Made by a program: the position numbers and the translations under genes
Shown here: positions 34,485 to 43,578 of the stretch, piece after piece
How positions within the stretch are numbered: the stretch's first letter is position 1
How the letters are laid out: each line of letters opens with the position of its first letter
Assembly: GCF_000338275.1 (NCBI RefSeq)
Contig: NZ_ANMR01000013.1
Span: 1-64,000 of the forward strand
Reading direction: 5' to 3'
Length of the DNA: 64,000 nt
From: Staphylococcus xylosus NJ
Lineage (GTDB): Bacteria; Bacillota; Bacilli; Staphylococcales; Staphylococcaceae
The notes under the pieces: model-generated
What the model was told of the DNA's origin: nothing
Database searches by the model: none
Seen by the model: only the letters and a program-made list of their open reading frames with translations

Positions 34485-35753
34485 CTATTTCATTTTTTTC
34501 TGTGTTTTTCTAGTTCTAGAAATGATATATAAAATAACGACCAAGCACAGCGCAATTAATAAGTACCATCCATATCGACTTACCATATAGATATAATTCT
34601 GCTTAAGTGGTGTCACTATAACGCTTGGTTGTTTCATATCACTTGTGAGATATTGTCGCTTAGTATCCGCAACTAATAATTGATTGTTTTTAACTTCAAA
34701 CTTAATTTGTTGTCCTTTTTCTACTACGTCACGTAAAGGCGTTTCGACGTTATACCATTTACCATTGATAAACTGCTTACCTTTAGGCATAACTTCTTTA
34801 TATTCAAATTGATTATATACCTTATCCAATAGCGCATTGCCGATAACGTGTCGTTTGTACTCTGAATCATCAACGTCCCAATGCCCTACTCCCATAACTA
34901 CTTGTACGAGTCCAAAGTTTCCTCTATCTATTGTAGCAGTATAGTTATATGCTGCTTTATCACTAGATCCTGTCTTTAATCCATTTGTTCCTTTATATTC
35001 ATGAACATCGCCTTCCAATGAATGATGATACGTATGGAAATGTTCTTCATATGGTGTATTGGGTTTGCTGGTGTATGTAATATGTTTTGTAAAAGACGTT
35101 AAATATGGATATGTATTTTTTAAATAAAAAGCCAATTTGGCAAAATCTCGTGGCGTCGATGAATTATCTTCATCTAAGTTACTACCTGGTGGTAAATATT
35201 CATTTCCGACACTACGATTTTCAGCACCAAATGGATTGGTAAAATGTGTGTGCTCCATCTTGAGCTTTTTAGCTTTTTGATTCATCATTGTTACAAATTT
35301 ACTCGTGTCAGGTTCCACTTGTTGCATGAGCATGCGTGTTGCAACATTCGAACTAGGTACAATCAGTAAATTAATAAGTTCTTTTATAGTATATTGTGTT
35401 CCCTCATGCATGATATTATTGCTTAGTAACGGATGATGACTAAAACGTTCATCATCGGCAGTTACAGTCACTGCTTTATCCATGGTGAGAGTGCCATCTT
35501 GAATTCTTTCTAACACAATTGATAATGTCATTAGTTTCGACATGCTTGCTGGCCGCCATGGTTTATCAATATGCTCTTCCCATAATATTCTACCTGTTTG
35601 ACTGTCTGCTATAATACTACCTTTAGGTTGATAAAAACCACTCATGTTATGGCCATGCGCTCTTGTTACATCAATAGACGACTCAGCAAATATATAACTA
35701 GATTGCGATGTCACTAAAATTAAAAGAAATAATACAAATAATATGCGCTTCAC
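34485..35753 (-). CDS. PBP4-like D-alanyl-D-alanine carboxypeptidase
   Basis: 422 residues with a signal peptide (ending near FAES), a penicillin-binding transpeptidase/carboxypeptidase domain and a C-terminal membrane anchor (~394-412) with a basic tail. Active-site motifs: SMSK (70-73), SSN (134-136), KTG (260-262). Layout and wording (RPASMSKLMT, NGLKTGSSD) match staphylococcal PBP4, which raises peptidoglycan cross-linking. S. aureus pbp4 is next to abcA; here it is not, so it may be a second copy. GTG start after AAAGGAGG. Confidence 0.9.
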   Translation of the reverse strand: MKRILFVLFLLILVTSQSSYIFAESSIDVTRAHGHNMSGFYQPKGSIIADSQTGRILWEEHIDKPWRPASMSKLMTLSIVLERIQDGTLTMDKAVTVTADDERFSHHPLLSNNIMHEGTQYTIKELINLLIVPSSNVATRMLMQQVEPDTSKFVTMMNQKAKKLKMEHTHFTNPFGAENRSVGNEYLPPGSNLDEDNSSTPRDFAKLAFYLKNTYPYLTSFTKHITYTSKPNTPYEEHFHTYHHSLEGDVHEYKGTNGLKTGSSDKAAYNYTATIDRGNFGLVQVVMGVGHWDVDDSEYKRHVIGNALLDKVYNQFEYKEVMPKGKQFINGKWYNVETPLRDVVEKGQQIKFEVKNNQLLVADTKRQYLTSDMKQPSVIVTPLKQNYIYMVSRYGWYLLIALCLVVILYIISRTRKTQKKMK

Positions 35754-36027
35754 TTTAACCTCCTTTTTGAATATAAAATATTAACTATAATATACTATGT
35801 TTCTTTAAAGGTTAAGATATTATTTTTTTACACTTTATCACCATTTTTTGAATTCTTTATATGCTCTAGATAGATAAAAGTGTTTCTTTTTTATTCAATA
35901 CTTCATATAGTTAGCTCGCTTTCTTAGGAGACAGCTTTAGCCTATAGCCTTCAGTTTGTCCAAGAACTTGATATCCCAGATTCTTACGGTATGTTGAAAT
36001 TGAGTAAACTACTAAATATATTAAAAT

Positions 36028-36062
36028 GAGCTAAGGCAACACTGTGCCTTAGCTCGCTTTTT
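36028..36062. terminator. Terminator downstream of the ornithine cyclodeaminase-family gene
   Basis: GAGCTAAGGCA pairs perfectly with TGCCTTAGCTC; T-rich on both sides. The remaining 35754-36027 shows no gene. Confidence 0.88.
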
Positions 36063-36071
36063 AAACATTAA

Positions 36072-37025
36072 TTATGATTTTATCGCTTTTTGATAAAAGT
36101 AATTTGCGACCACAATATCTACAATAGCAACTCCTACAGATTTAAATATTGTGATTTCATCTTCAGACACGCGGCCTTCTAACTTTGAAGCAACGATATG
36201 TCCAAGTTCACCATATAAATAATCTTGTGCAAACATACCTTCTGATACTGGATTAATTAAGTCTCCCGTCTCTTCCATTGCTGCTTCTACTGCTTCAACA
36301 ACGACCTTATCTGCATCTTCAATCGCTTCAGATGGCAATTCTTGCATGTCTGGTTTAAATGAACCAACCGCATTTACGTGCACCCCATGTGCTAAGCGTT
36401 GTTTGAACACAGGTGTTTTTGAATTAGTTGCTGTTACGATAATATCTGAACCTGCTATAGCTGTTTCAACATCATCACAAACGACTAGCTTTAAATGTTC
36501 ATGGTCTTTTTGAACTCTTTTAGAAAAGTTAACTGCTTTATCATAAGTACGATTATAAAATTGTATGCGCTCAATATCTCTAACAGCTAACACCGCTTCA
36601 ATAAGCCCTTGTGCTTGGTCACCTGTACCGATTACACAAAGTGTTTTCGCATTTTCTCGTGCAAGATACTGCGTAGCCACACCAGAAATGGCGCCGGTCC
36701 TAATCTTAGTTAAATATGAGCCTTCTAAAACAGCCAACGTTTCACCTGTTTCATAATCCGATAGAATAACAGAGCCGACTATGGTATTTTCACCAATTTT
36801 TGTATTATTAGGAGCTACTGTTACAGTCTTAAGGCCTACAATCTTTAACTCATCTGAAAGTGCTGGCATAACGAGATAGCGATTATCTTCGTTAAAAGGT
36901 AATGAATAACGCAGTGGGGTATTTGTCTTACCTTCAGAATATGCTTTTAGTGATTCTGCCACTGCCTCAATAATTTCTTTCATATCTAATAATTTTTCCT
37001 GTTCCTGTGCATCTATATAACGCAT
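36072..37025 (-). CDS. Ornithine cyclodeaminase / mu-crystallin family enzyme
   Basis: 317 residues. GTGDQAQGLIEAV is the Rossmann motif, and RTGAISGVAT the substrate-side motif of this family, which includes ornithine cyclodeaminase, pyrroline-2-carboxylate reductase, alanine dehydrogenase and the staphyloferrin B enzyme SbnB. No siderophore genes are adjacent, so SbnB function is not supported. The exact reaction is undetermined. It follows a small membrane-protein gene by 9 nt. Confidence 0.85.
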   Translation of the reverse strand: MRYIDAQEQEKLLDMKEIIEAVAESLKAYSEGKTNTPLRYSLPFNEDNRYLVMPALSDELKIVGLKTVTVAPNNTKIGENTIVGSVILSDYETGETLAVLEGSYLTKIRTGAISGVATQYLARENAKTLCVIGTGDQAQGLIEAVLAVRDIERIQFYNRTYDKAVNFSKRVQKDHEHLKLVVCDDVETAIAGSDIIVTATNSKTPVFKQRLAHGVHVNAVGSFKPDMQELPSEAIEDADKVVVEAVEAAMEETGDLINPVSEGMFAQDYLYGELGHIVASKLEGRVSEDEITIFKSVGVAIVDIVVANYFYQKAIKS

Positions 37026-37034
37026 AAGCCACCT

Positions 37035-37454
37035 CTAATCTGTATGATTTTCTTCAAATATGTCAGTTTTAGATTCAATGAAATGCTCGAAAAATAATAA
37101 TAGTGTGTATGTAGCTGCAATGGTAAGTATCGCTATCAATAATATCTTTCCTTCTATAAGCAAAAAACTAATTCCTAATCCAAGCATAAGACAAAATGCA
37201 ATCATATTTTTAACAAAAATAATCCAATAATCCACTTTGATGCCAATCCATGTGCGAACATTAACATCTTCCGTTTTTATACCATATAAAGTGATCTTCA
37301 AATTTTTAATAGTTGTATAAATAAATGTTAAAATTATCAATGCAAGGATTATTTTTCTATATAAGTGGTTATCCATAGAATTAGACATAATAGCACAAGC
37401 CGCAGGAAAAATAATCGTAAACCAATTTGTATTATTTGCCTCTGGATTTTTCAT
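37035..37454 (-). CDS. Small membrane protein of unknown function
   Basis: 139 residues with about four hydrophobic segments (roughly 11-25, 34-52, 78-100, 103-122) and an acidic C-terminus. No family was recognised. It probably shares a transcript with the ornithine cyclodeaminase-family gene 9 nt downstream. GGAGG lies 10 nt before the ATG. Confidence 0.65.
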   Translation of the reverse strand: MKNPEANNTNWFTIIFPAACAIMSNSMDNHLYRKIILALIILTFIYTTIKNLKITLYGIKTEDVNVRTWIGIKVDYWIIFVKNMIAFCLMLGLGISFLLIEGKILLIAILTIAATYTLLLFFEHFIESKTDIFEENHTD

Positions 37455-37556
37455 CGAATGCCTACCTCCAATTATACTTTACGCTGTTAATTTTAACGTA
37501 ACATATTTTAATTGGAAATTATCATTGATTTAAAAATAAATTGCTCTAACGTTAAA

Positions 37557-38342
37557 TTATTGTACGGTGTAGCCTCCATCTATAAGAATCGCTTGTCCTG
37601 TTACACTTTTACCACTATCACTACATAAGAATAAAGCATAATCTGCAATATCTTTAATATCTAACAAACGCTTTTGTGGGATTAATGGGTACAATACCTC
37701 TTCTAACACTTGCTCTACTTCTACGCCTCTGTCTTTTGCTAAATCTGCCATTTGATTACGTACTAAGGGTGTGTCGATATAGCCAGGACAAATTGCATTG
37801 ACTGTTATACCTGCTGTTGCTGTTTCTAATGCCGATACTTTTGTTAAACCGATAATACCATGTTTCGCACTATTATACGCCGCTTTCCCTGCAAAACCTA
37901 TCACACCATTAATAGAAGCCATATTTAAAATACGACCAAATTTTTGTCGCTTCATAATAGGCAACGCATGTTTAGTTCCGATAAAGCTTCCTGTTAACAT
38001 GATATCTATCATCTGCCTAAATTTATCTGTAGGAAAAGACTCAATACTTTCAACATGTTGTAAACCAGCATTATTGAACAAAATATCCAATCGTCCATAA
38101 TAAGAGACAGTTTGTTCAATCATTGATTTCACAGCTGTTTCTTCTGTAACATCTACTTGTATAGCAATACAATCATAGCCTTGTGCTTTCAATTTGTCAG
38201 TTTCTTCATTGAGCTTATCTTGATTTAAATCAGCTAATACTACTTTGGCTTCATTTTCCAAAAATACTTTGGCGATACCTAATCCTATACCACTAGCTGC
38301 ACCTGTAATAATCGTCACTTTATCTTTTACCAATTGTGCCAC
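37557..38342 (-). CDS. bdhA: 3-hydroxybutyrate dehydrogenase
   Basis: 261 residues, SDR: GAASGIGLG, NNAG, catalytic Ser in MASINGV and YNSAK. The segment around LQHVESIESFP and the C-terminal VTGQAILIDGGYT match bacterial D-3-hydroxybutyrate dehydrogenases. It interconverts 3-hydroxybutyrate and acetoacetate. The frame opens with GTG directly after the scoB stop; a TTG at 38333 with AGGTGG 5 nt upstream is an equally good start. Operon with scoAB. Confidence 0.88.
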   Translation of the reverse strand: MAQLVKDKVTIITGAASGIGLGIAKVFLENEAKVVLADLNQDKLNEETDKLKAQGYDCIAIQVDVTEETAVKSMIEQTVSYYGRLDILFNNAGLQHVESIESFPTDKFRQMIDIMLTGSFIGTKHALPIMKRQKFGRILNMASINGVIGFAGKAAYNSAKHGIIGLTKVSALETATAGITVNAICPGYIDTPLVRNQMADLAKDRGVEVEQVLEEVLYPLIPQKRLLDIKDIADYALFLCSDSGKSVTGQAILIDGGYTVQ

Positions 38343-38990
38343 CTACTTTAATTCATTTTCAAAATATGCCTCTGTACTAGCTTCTACTTGCTCCAAAGTT
38401 GTATCAAGTTGCAATTCAATAAGTTTCATAATACCATTCTCAAATTTAAATACAGCTAAATCAGTAATTAATGTATTCACCACACCGGCGCCTGTCAGTG
38501 GTAGTTCACATTGAGATTTAATCTTAGAGTCTCCATGTTTATTCATATGCTCCATAATGACGACGACCTTTTGTGCACCAACGACTAAATCCATTGCGCC
38601 CCCCATTCCTTTCACTAACTTTCCGGGGATCATATAATTAGCTAGGTCTCCAGATTCTGAAACTTCCATCCCTCCCAGAATAGCTAAGTCAATATGACCA
38701 CCGCGGATCATAGCAAACGATTCCGCATTATCAAAATAAGATGCGCCTTTTGCAGCGGTTACTGTCTCCTTACCTGCGTTAATTAAATCCGGATCAATTT
38801 CTGCTTCTGTAGGATACGGACCAATACCGAGCAATCCATTTTCTGATTGAAAATAAACATTCTCTACGTGATCATTAATTTCGTTTGCTACTAAGGTAGG
38901 CATTCCAATACCTAAGTTAATGACCATATCACTTTTAATTTCTTGTGCTGCACGTTGAATAATCTTTTTGCGTTGTAATTGCTTATCCAT
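38343..38990 (-). CDS. scoB: 3-oxoacid CoA-transferase subunit B
   Basis: 216 residues. NLGIGMPT and the catalytic-Glu motif SENGLLGIG (subunit B) are intact. With ScoA it moves CoA from succinyl-CoA to acetoacetate, giving acetoacetyl-CoA. The start at 38990 is set by AAGGAGG 6 nt upstream and overlaps the scoA end by 8 nt. Confidence 0.94.
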   Translation of the reverse strand: MDKQLQRKKIIQRAAQEIKSDMVINLGIGMPTLVANEINDHVENVYFQSENGLLGIGPYPTEAEIDPDLINAGKETVTAAKGASYFDNAESFAMIRGGHIDLAILGGMEVSESGDLANYMIPGKLVKGMGGAMDLVVGAQKVVVIMEHMNKHGDSKIKSQCELPLTGAGVVNTLITDLAVFKFENGIMKLIELQLDTTLEQVEASTEAYFENELK

Positions 38991-39687
38991 GGTTAGCCTC
39001 CTTAAACGTACGTTTCTCAATCCTTTTTTCAAAATGAGATCCTAGATAAATGTAATCAATATAAACACCAGACAGGTGTACCTCATCTGGATCAATTTCA
39101 CCTACTTCAACTAACTCTTCTACTTCAACTACAGTTGTTGCAGCTGCCATCGCACATAGAGGGTTAAAGTTGCGAGCTGTCTTTTCAAAGACAAGATTTC
39201 CAAAAGTATCTGCTTTTTGTGCTTTTATAATACCGAAATCACCTTTAATTGCACGTTCCATTAAATATGTTTCTCCATCAAAATCACGTATTTCTTTACC
39301 TTCAGCAATACGTGTGCCAACACCCGTCTTAGTATAAAATGCAGGAATCCCTGCTCCACCTGCACGTAATTTTTCTGCTAATGTGCCTTGAGGCGTTAAT
39401 TCAACATCTAGTTCTCCACTAATAAGTTGCTGTTCAAAAATTTTATTTTCTCCCACATAAGAGCTAATCATTTTATCAATTTGTTTATGCTCTAGTAAGC
39501 GACCTAAACCAAAATCATCGACGCCACAATTATTACTAACTACCGTTAATCCCTTAGTACCTTTGTCACGAATTGCTTCAATACTATGTTCTGGAATACC
39601 ACACAACCCGAATCCTCCTGCTAGTACAGTCATATCATCCTCCAAACGTTCAAAAGCTTTATGTATTTCTTTAATTACTTTCGACAT
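38983..39687 (-). CDS. scoA: 3-oxoacid CoA-transferase subunit A
   Basis: 234 residues; family motifs GGFGLCGIPE near the start and GGAGIPAFYTKTGVGT in the middle. First gene of scoA-scoB-bdhA, a ketone-body or short-chain-acid operon feeding acetyl-CoA. An upstream cre site predicts repression by glucose; TATAAT lies at 39741-39736 on the minus strand. Confidence 0.94.
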   Translation of the reverse strand: MSKVIKEIHKAFERLEDDMTVLAGGFGLCGIPEHSIEAIRDKGTKGLTVVSNNCGVDDFGLGRLLEHKQIDKMISSYVGENKIFEQQLISGELDVELTPQGTLAEKLRAGGAGIPAFYTKTGVGTRIAEGKEIRDFDGETYLMERAIKGDFGIIKAQKADTFGNLVFEKTARNFNPLCAMAAATTVVEVEELVEVGEIDPDEVHLSGVYIDYIYLGSHFEKRIEKRTFKEANHG

Positions 39688-39771
39688 ATATTAACCTCAT
39701 TTCTAAGTTTACTTTTAATACCTAGTACTAAAACAATTATACGTGAAAATACTTATGAAGTCTTTTATTTA

Positions 39772-39785
39772 TGTTTACGCTTACA
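39772..39785. promoter_or_regulatory. cre site upstream of scoAB-bdhA
   Basis: TGTTTACGCTTACA; its complement TGTAAGCGTAAACA matches 13 of 14 positions of the CcpA operator. It lies about 30 nt upstream of the probable -10. Confidence 0.7.
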
Positions 39786-39806
39786 TTTATTACAATATAT
39801 AAAAAA

Positions 39807-40229
39807 ATGAGCCTAGGACATAAATAGATGTCTCAGGCTCATTCCTACGATTAGTCAAGTACTTATATAATAAAATAAGCATGAACTTTACTTAATCTTT
39901 CTCATTTCACTTTCCTATACACGGTTTCAAGAACCCAACATACTCCAATCGAATTTCAAAAGGCGAGAGTAAAGCTGACCGGTTTTTAATACGGATTTAA
40001 AATACAAAAGCCCGCACGATCTACTTCTCTCTATAACTATAAAAATAGCTATGAAAACATCTATCGTCATAGATTTCTTCATAGCTAATCTTAGTATGTT
40101 TTTAATTTTTGGCAGTAGGTGACTGAAGTGAAAATACGATTATATTAAGCTTTTTTCAATTCTAGTAACCTTTACCGGGGTGGGACTACGAAATCTACAT
40201 TAGAAAAATTGATTTCTCTCCCACTCCCA
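39807..40229. other. Intergenic stretch with three hairpins
   Basis: No gene seen between scoA and the LCP gene. Stems: ATGAGCCTAGGACAT with ATGTCTCAGGCTCAT (39807-39843); TAGCTATGAA with TTCATAGCTA around an inner ATCTAT/ATAGAT stem (40046-40086); and GGGAGTGGGA-type repeat pairing with TCCCACCCC (40178-40229), which resembles common staphylococcal intergenic hairpins and may end the capsule transcript. Confidence 0.6.
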
Positions 40230-40241
40230 TAGTCTAAAAAT

Positions 40242-41186
40242 TTATTTCAAATCTAAATTGTCTCGATATGCTTGGATCGTATCTTCATTATCACCAAGAT
40301 AGAAGTAATAAAGTCCATCATCGCCTAAAGAGTTTTCACCTTTTAGTGTGTGGCGATTAACATTTTTTTGTGCTGCCTTATAATCCGATCTTATACTATT
40401 AAGTTCGGTTAAACTTAAATCTGTTTTAACGTTATTCTCTACAGCATCAAAAATTGAATTTATTTTCGGGATGGAGCTTGGATTCATAGATTTTTTAGCA
40501 ACTGCTTCAATAACGAGCTGTTGACGTGCTTGTCTACCTTCGTCACCGCCAGCACCTGCTTCTTTTCTACTACGCATAAATGCTAAAGCTTCTTTACCAT
40601 CCATGTGGTATTTTTGACCTTTAGAGAAAGTATAATTTCTGACTTTGAAGTCAGCATTACTCACAACATCGACACCATTCACTTCATCAATCAATGTTGA
40701 GACACCATCCATATTAATCGCTGCATAATGGTCAATTGGCACATTCATTAGTTTTTCAACAGATTTTACTGCCATATCCGGGCCACCATAGGCATATGCA
40801 TGATTAATTTTCTCTTCTATACCTTTACCAACAATTTTAGCATGTGTATCACGTGGGACACTAATCATTTCCGTCTTTTTATCTTTCGGGTTAATTGAAA
40901 GGAGTACGATAGAGTCAGATCTTTGACCATCATTTTCTAATGCTCTTTCTTCATTTGAATCAATACCAAACAATGCGATAGAAATTGGTTCACCATCTTT
41001 TAAAGGTTGGTCTCTTAATTCAGAATGCTTTCTATCTAATGGATCATTAATAGAACTATTGAGTGCAGTTAACTTATAAACTATAATTGCTGCTATTATT
41101 AAAATAAGTATTGCTAAAACAAATAATATTGAAACTATTATCTTTTTGGCTCTGGATTTTTTCTTTTTTCTACGCTTTCTCTCCAT
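40242..41186 (-). CDS. LytR-CpsA-Psr (LCP) ligase at the end of the capsule locus
   Basis: 314 residues: very basic N-terminus, one membrane helix (~16-37), then an extracellular LCP domain (ALFGIDS, QRSDSIVLLSINP, SVPRDTHA, FMRSRKEAGAGGDEGRQARQQ). LCP enzymes transfer undecaprenyl-linked polymers to peptidoglycan; in S. aureus they attach wall teichoic acid and capsule. At the 3' end of a capsule operon, capsule attachment is the likely job. RBS GAGG...; 13 nt from the aminotransferase gene. Confidence 0.92.
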   Translation of the reverse strand: MERKRRKKKKSRAKKIIVSILFVLAILILIIAAIIVYKLTALNSSINDPLDRKHSELRDQPLKDGEPISIALFGIDSNEERALENDGQRSDSIVLLSINPKDKKTEMISVPRDTHAKIVGKGIEEKINHAYAYGGPDMAVKSVEKLMNVPIDHYAAINMDGVSTLIDEVNGVDVVSNADFKVRNYTFSKGQKYHMDGKEALAFMRSRKEAGAGGDEGRQARQQLVIEAVAKKSMNPSSIPKINSIFDAVENNVKTDLSLTELNSIRSDYKAAQKNVNRHTLKGENSLGDDGLYYFYLGDNEDTIQAYRDNLDLK

Positions 41187-41199
41187 GTACCTACCATCC

Positions 41200-42342
41200 T
41201 CATTTATTAACTTTTAAATTTTTTATTATTCTTATAATATATTGTTGATTTTCAAATGTCATATCAGTACCAGAAGGTAAACATATACCTTGTTCGAATA
41301 AATACTTAGCATTGTCTACTTCATCATAATAATATTCATATTGACTATATAGTGGCTGTAAATGCATTGGCTTCCATACAGGTCGTGCTTCTATATTTTC
41401 TTTGCTAAGCGTCTCAATTACATCATTTGTCGAAAATCCTGTCTTCTTCTCATCAATTGTTAATGCAGTTAGCCATCTATTAGATTTGGAGTTAGGTAAT
41501 TCTGGTTGAAATTCAATACCTTCTATATCTGATAACGCTTGATAATATTCATCAAAAATTTCTCTTCTCTTTTGAACACGTTGATTTAAGACTTCCATTT
41601 GTCCTCGACCAATACCAGCTGAGATATTGCTCAATCTATAATTGAAACCTAACTCACTATGTTGGTAATGTAGCGCTTTATCTCTAGCTTGTGTAGCTAA
41701 AAACAGTGCATGTTCTTTTGATTCACTATTATTTGTAACTAACATACCACCACCACTGGTAGTTATTATTTTATTGCCATTAAATGAAAAAATACCATAA
41801 TCACCAAAGCTACCACTCATTTCCCCTTGAAATTCAGCACCCAAAGATTCAGCCGCATCTTCTATTAAAGTTACATTATATACATCGCAAATCGCTTTAA
41901 TTTCATCTAATTTAGCAGATTGTCCATACAAGTTAACCGTTATAACAGCTTTAGGTTTAATTGACTTTTTCTCAAATGCTTTGAAAGCTTTTTCTAGTGC
42001 AACTGGTGACATATTCCAAGAATCCAATTCAGAATCAATGAATACGGGTATAGCATTTTGATATAAAATAGGATTAGAAGTTGCACAGAAAGTTAAAGAT
42101 GTACAAAATACATAATCATTTTCTGTTACGCCACTCTCTATAAGTGCTAAATGTATTGCAGCAGTACCGCTACTAACAGCTAATGCCTCATCTATATTGA
42201 TATAAGATTTTATACTATTTTCAAACTCAGTAACATTTTCCCCTAAAGGTGCTATCCAGTTTTGTTCAAATGCTCTCTCGATATAAAATTGTTCATTTCC
42301 ACCCATATGTGGTCTAGATAAATATATTCGTTCATTTGTCAA
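41200..42342 (-). CDS. EpsN/PglE-type sugar aminotransferase (DegT/DnrJ family)
   Basis: 380 residues, PLP-dependent. The Schiff-base Lys191 is in SFNGNK; VSSGTAAIHLAL and EDAAESLG are the cofactor motifs. With the CapD/EpsC dehydratase product as substrate, it would make UDP-4-amino-4,6-dideoxy-GlcNAc, the second step to bacillosamine. TTG start with AAGGAG 9 nt upstream, inside the end of the acetyltransferase gene. EpsN-M-L order is the same as in the B. subtilis eps operon. Confidence 0.9.
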   Translation of the reverse strand: MTNERIYLSRPHMGGNEQFYIERAFEQNWIAPLGENVTEFENSIKSYINIDEALAVSSGTAAIHLALIESGVTENDYVFCTSLTFCATSNPILYQNAIPVFIDSELDSWNMSPVALEKAFKAFEKKSIKPKAVITVNLYGQSAKLDEIKAICDVYNVTLIEDAAESLGAEFQGEMSGSFGDYGIFSFNGNKIITTSGGGMLVTNNSESKEHALFLATQARDKALHYQHSELGFNYRLSNISAGIGRGQMEVLNQRVQKRREIFDEYYQALSDIEGIEFQPELPNSKSNRWLTALTIDEKKTGFSTNDVIETLSKENIEARPVWKPMHLQPLYSQYEYYYDEVDNAKYLFEQGICLPSGTDMTFENQQYIIRIIKNLKVNK

Positions 42343-42348
42343 TTACTC

Positions 42349-42966
42349 TCACTCCTTGGGTTTTGCTGGTGTTCCAACAACAATTTGTTCGTCATTAACA
42401 TCATTAATGACGGTCGCTCCTGCCCCTATGATACAATTTTTACCAATTTTTATTTGTGGTAATACTGATGCTCCAATGGCGATATGTGAACATTCTCCTA
42501 TTACAACATTTCCTGCTAATGTCGCATTTGGAGAAATATGCACGTAATCATCTATAACATTGTCATGTTCAATAACTGCTCCTGAATTAATGATTACATG
42601 TTTGCCTATCTTTGTATCTGCATTAATAACAACATTAGGCATGACAACTGTACCAAAGTCAATTTGGGCACTTGGACTTATGCTGGAAGTCGGATGCATA
42701 AGTGTCGGAAATTGGTTCTTATCAAGGTTCATTTCTTCAAAAAGTTTATTTCTAATAAAATTATTACCGATTGCCAAGCAGAAGTAGTAATCTTTCTTAT
42801 ATAATTGTATATTATCTAAATTATCATAAAAATAATTACCATTCTCTTTATATGAAGAGAATTTATTATCCAAAAAACCTGCAATCACATAATCTGGAGA
42901 TGTGTCAATAATATCTTTGATCACTTTCGAGTGACCACCATTACCTATCAAGATTATATATTTCAT
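42349..42966 (-). CDS. EpsM/PglD/NeuD-type sugar O/N-acetyltransferase
   Basis: 205 residues: an N-terminal UDP-binding segment (IILIGNGGHSKVI) and a left-handed beta-helix of hexapeptide repeats (~85-200). It is predicted to acetylate the 4-amino group made by the neighbouring aminotransferase, giving UDP-N,N'-diacetylbacillosamine. One-base overlap (TAATG) with the sugar transferase gene. Confidence 0.9.
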   Translation of the reverse strand: MKYIILIGNGGHSKVIKDIIDTSPDYVIAGFLDNKFSSYKENGNYFYDNLDNIQLYKKDYYFCLAIGNNFIRNKLFEEMNLDKNQFPTLMHPTSSISPSAQIDFGTVVMPNVVINADTKIGKHVIINSGAVIEHDNVIDDYVHISPNATLAGNVVIGECSHIAIGASVLPQIKIGKNCIIGAGATVINDVNDEQIVVGTPAKPKE

Positions 42967-43559
42967 TAAAAATTACCTCTAAATTTTTCTGCAGTGACAT
43001 GTGACTCAGAACTAATGTCTTTTTTCTTTAATACATTTTCAAAAGTTTTATATAAAATATACATATCTAGTTTAAATGATTGATTTTCAGCATACCAAAC
43101 ATCAAGTTTAAATTTCTGCTCCCATGTTATAGCATTCCTACCATTTATTTGTGCCCAACCTGTAATACCGGGTTTAACATTATGACGCTTTTTTTGTTCT
43201 TCATTATATAAAGGTAAATATTCCATCAACAATGGCCTTGGCCCAACTAAACTTAAATCCCCCTTTAATACATTTATTAATTGAGGCAATTCATCAATAC
43301 TAGAATTTCTAATTTTAGAACCAAGTTTAGTCATACGTAGCTCATCTGGTAATAATTGACCTTTATCATCAAATTCCATTGTCATTGTTCTGAATTTATA
43401 AATGTCGAAAGGTTTTTCATTTTTTCCAGGTCGCGTTTGCTTAAACAATACTGGTTTTCCGAGTTTCTTTGAAATTAATAGATAAGAAACGGTTAAAATC
43501 GGTAAGGTAATAACTAAACAACTTATACTAACTATTAAATCAAACATTCTTTTTAACAT
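42966..43559 (-). CDS. EpsL/PglC-type phosphoglycosyltransferase (initiating sugar transferase)
   Basis: 197 residues from ATG 43559: one N-terminal membrane-entering helix, then the monotopic phosphoglycosyltransferase domain (KQTRPGKNEKPF, YKFRTM, SSIDELPQL, SLVGPRP, KPGITGWAQINGRN). The Asp-Glu pair in SIDELPQ is catalytic. It transfers sugar-1-phosphate to undecaprenyl phosphate, starting the repeat unit. Next to EpsN and EpsM types, the sugar is predicted to be diacetylbacillosamine. The longer frame (from 43634) overlaps the glycosyltransferase gene and is unlikely. Confidence 0.92.
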   Translation of the reverse strand: MLKRMFDLIVSISCLVITLPILTVSYLLISKKLGKPVLFKQTRPGKNEKPFDIYKFRTMTMEFDDKGQLLPDELRMTKLGSKIRNSSIDELPQLINVLKGDLSLVGPRPLLMEYLPLYNEEQKKRHNVKPGITGWAQINGRNAITWEQKFKLDVWYAENQSFKLDMYILYKTFENVLKKKDISSESHVTAEKFRGNF

Positions 43560-43578
43560 TAGATCATACCCCGCTTTC

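Noticed and set aside
36072..37025. SbnB of staphyloferrin B synthesis
   Set aside because: Same family, but no other sbn gene or Fur box is adjacent.
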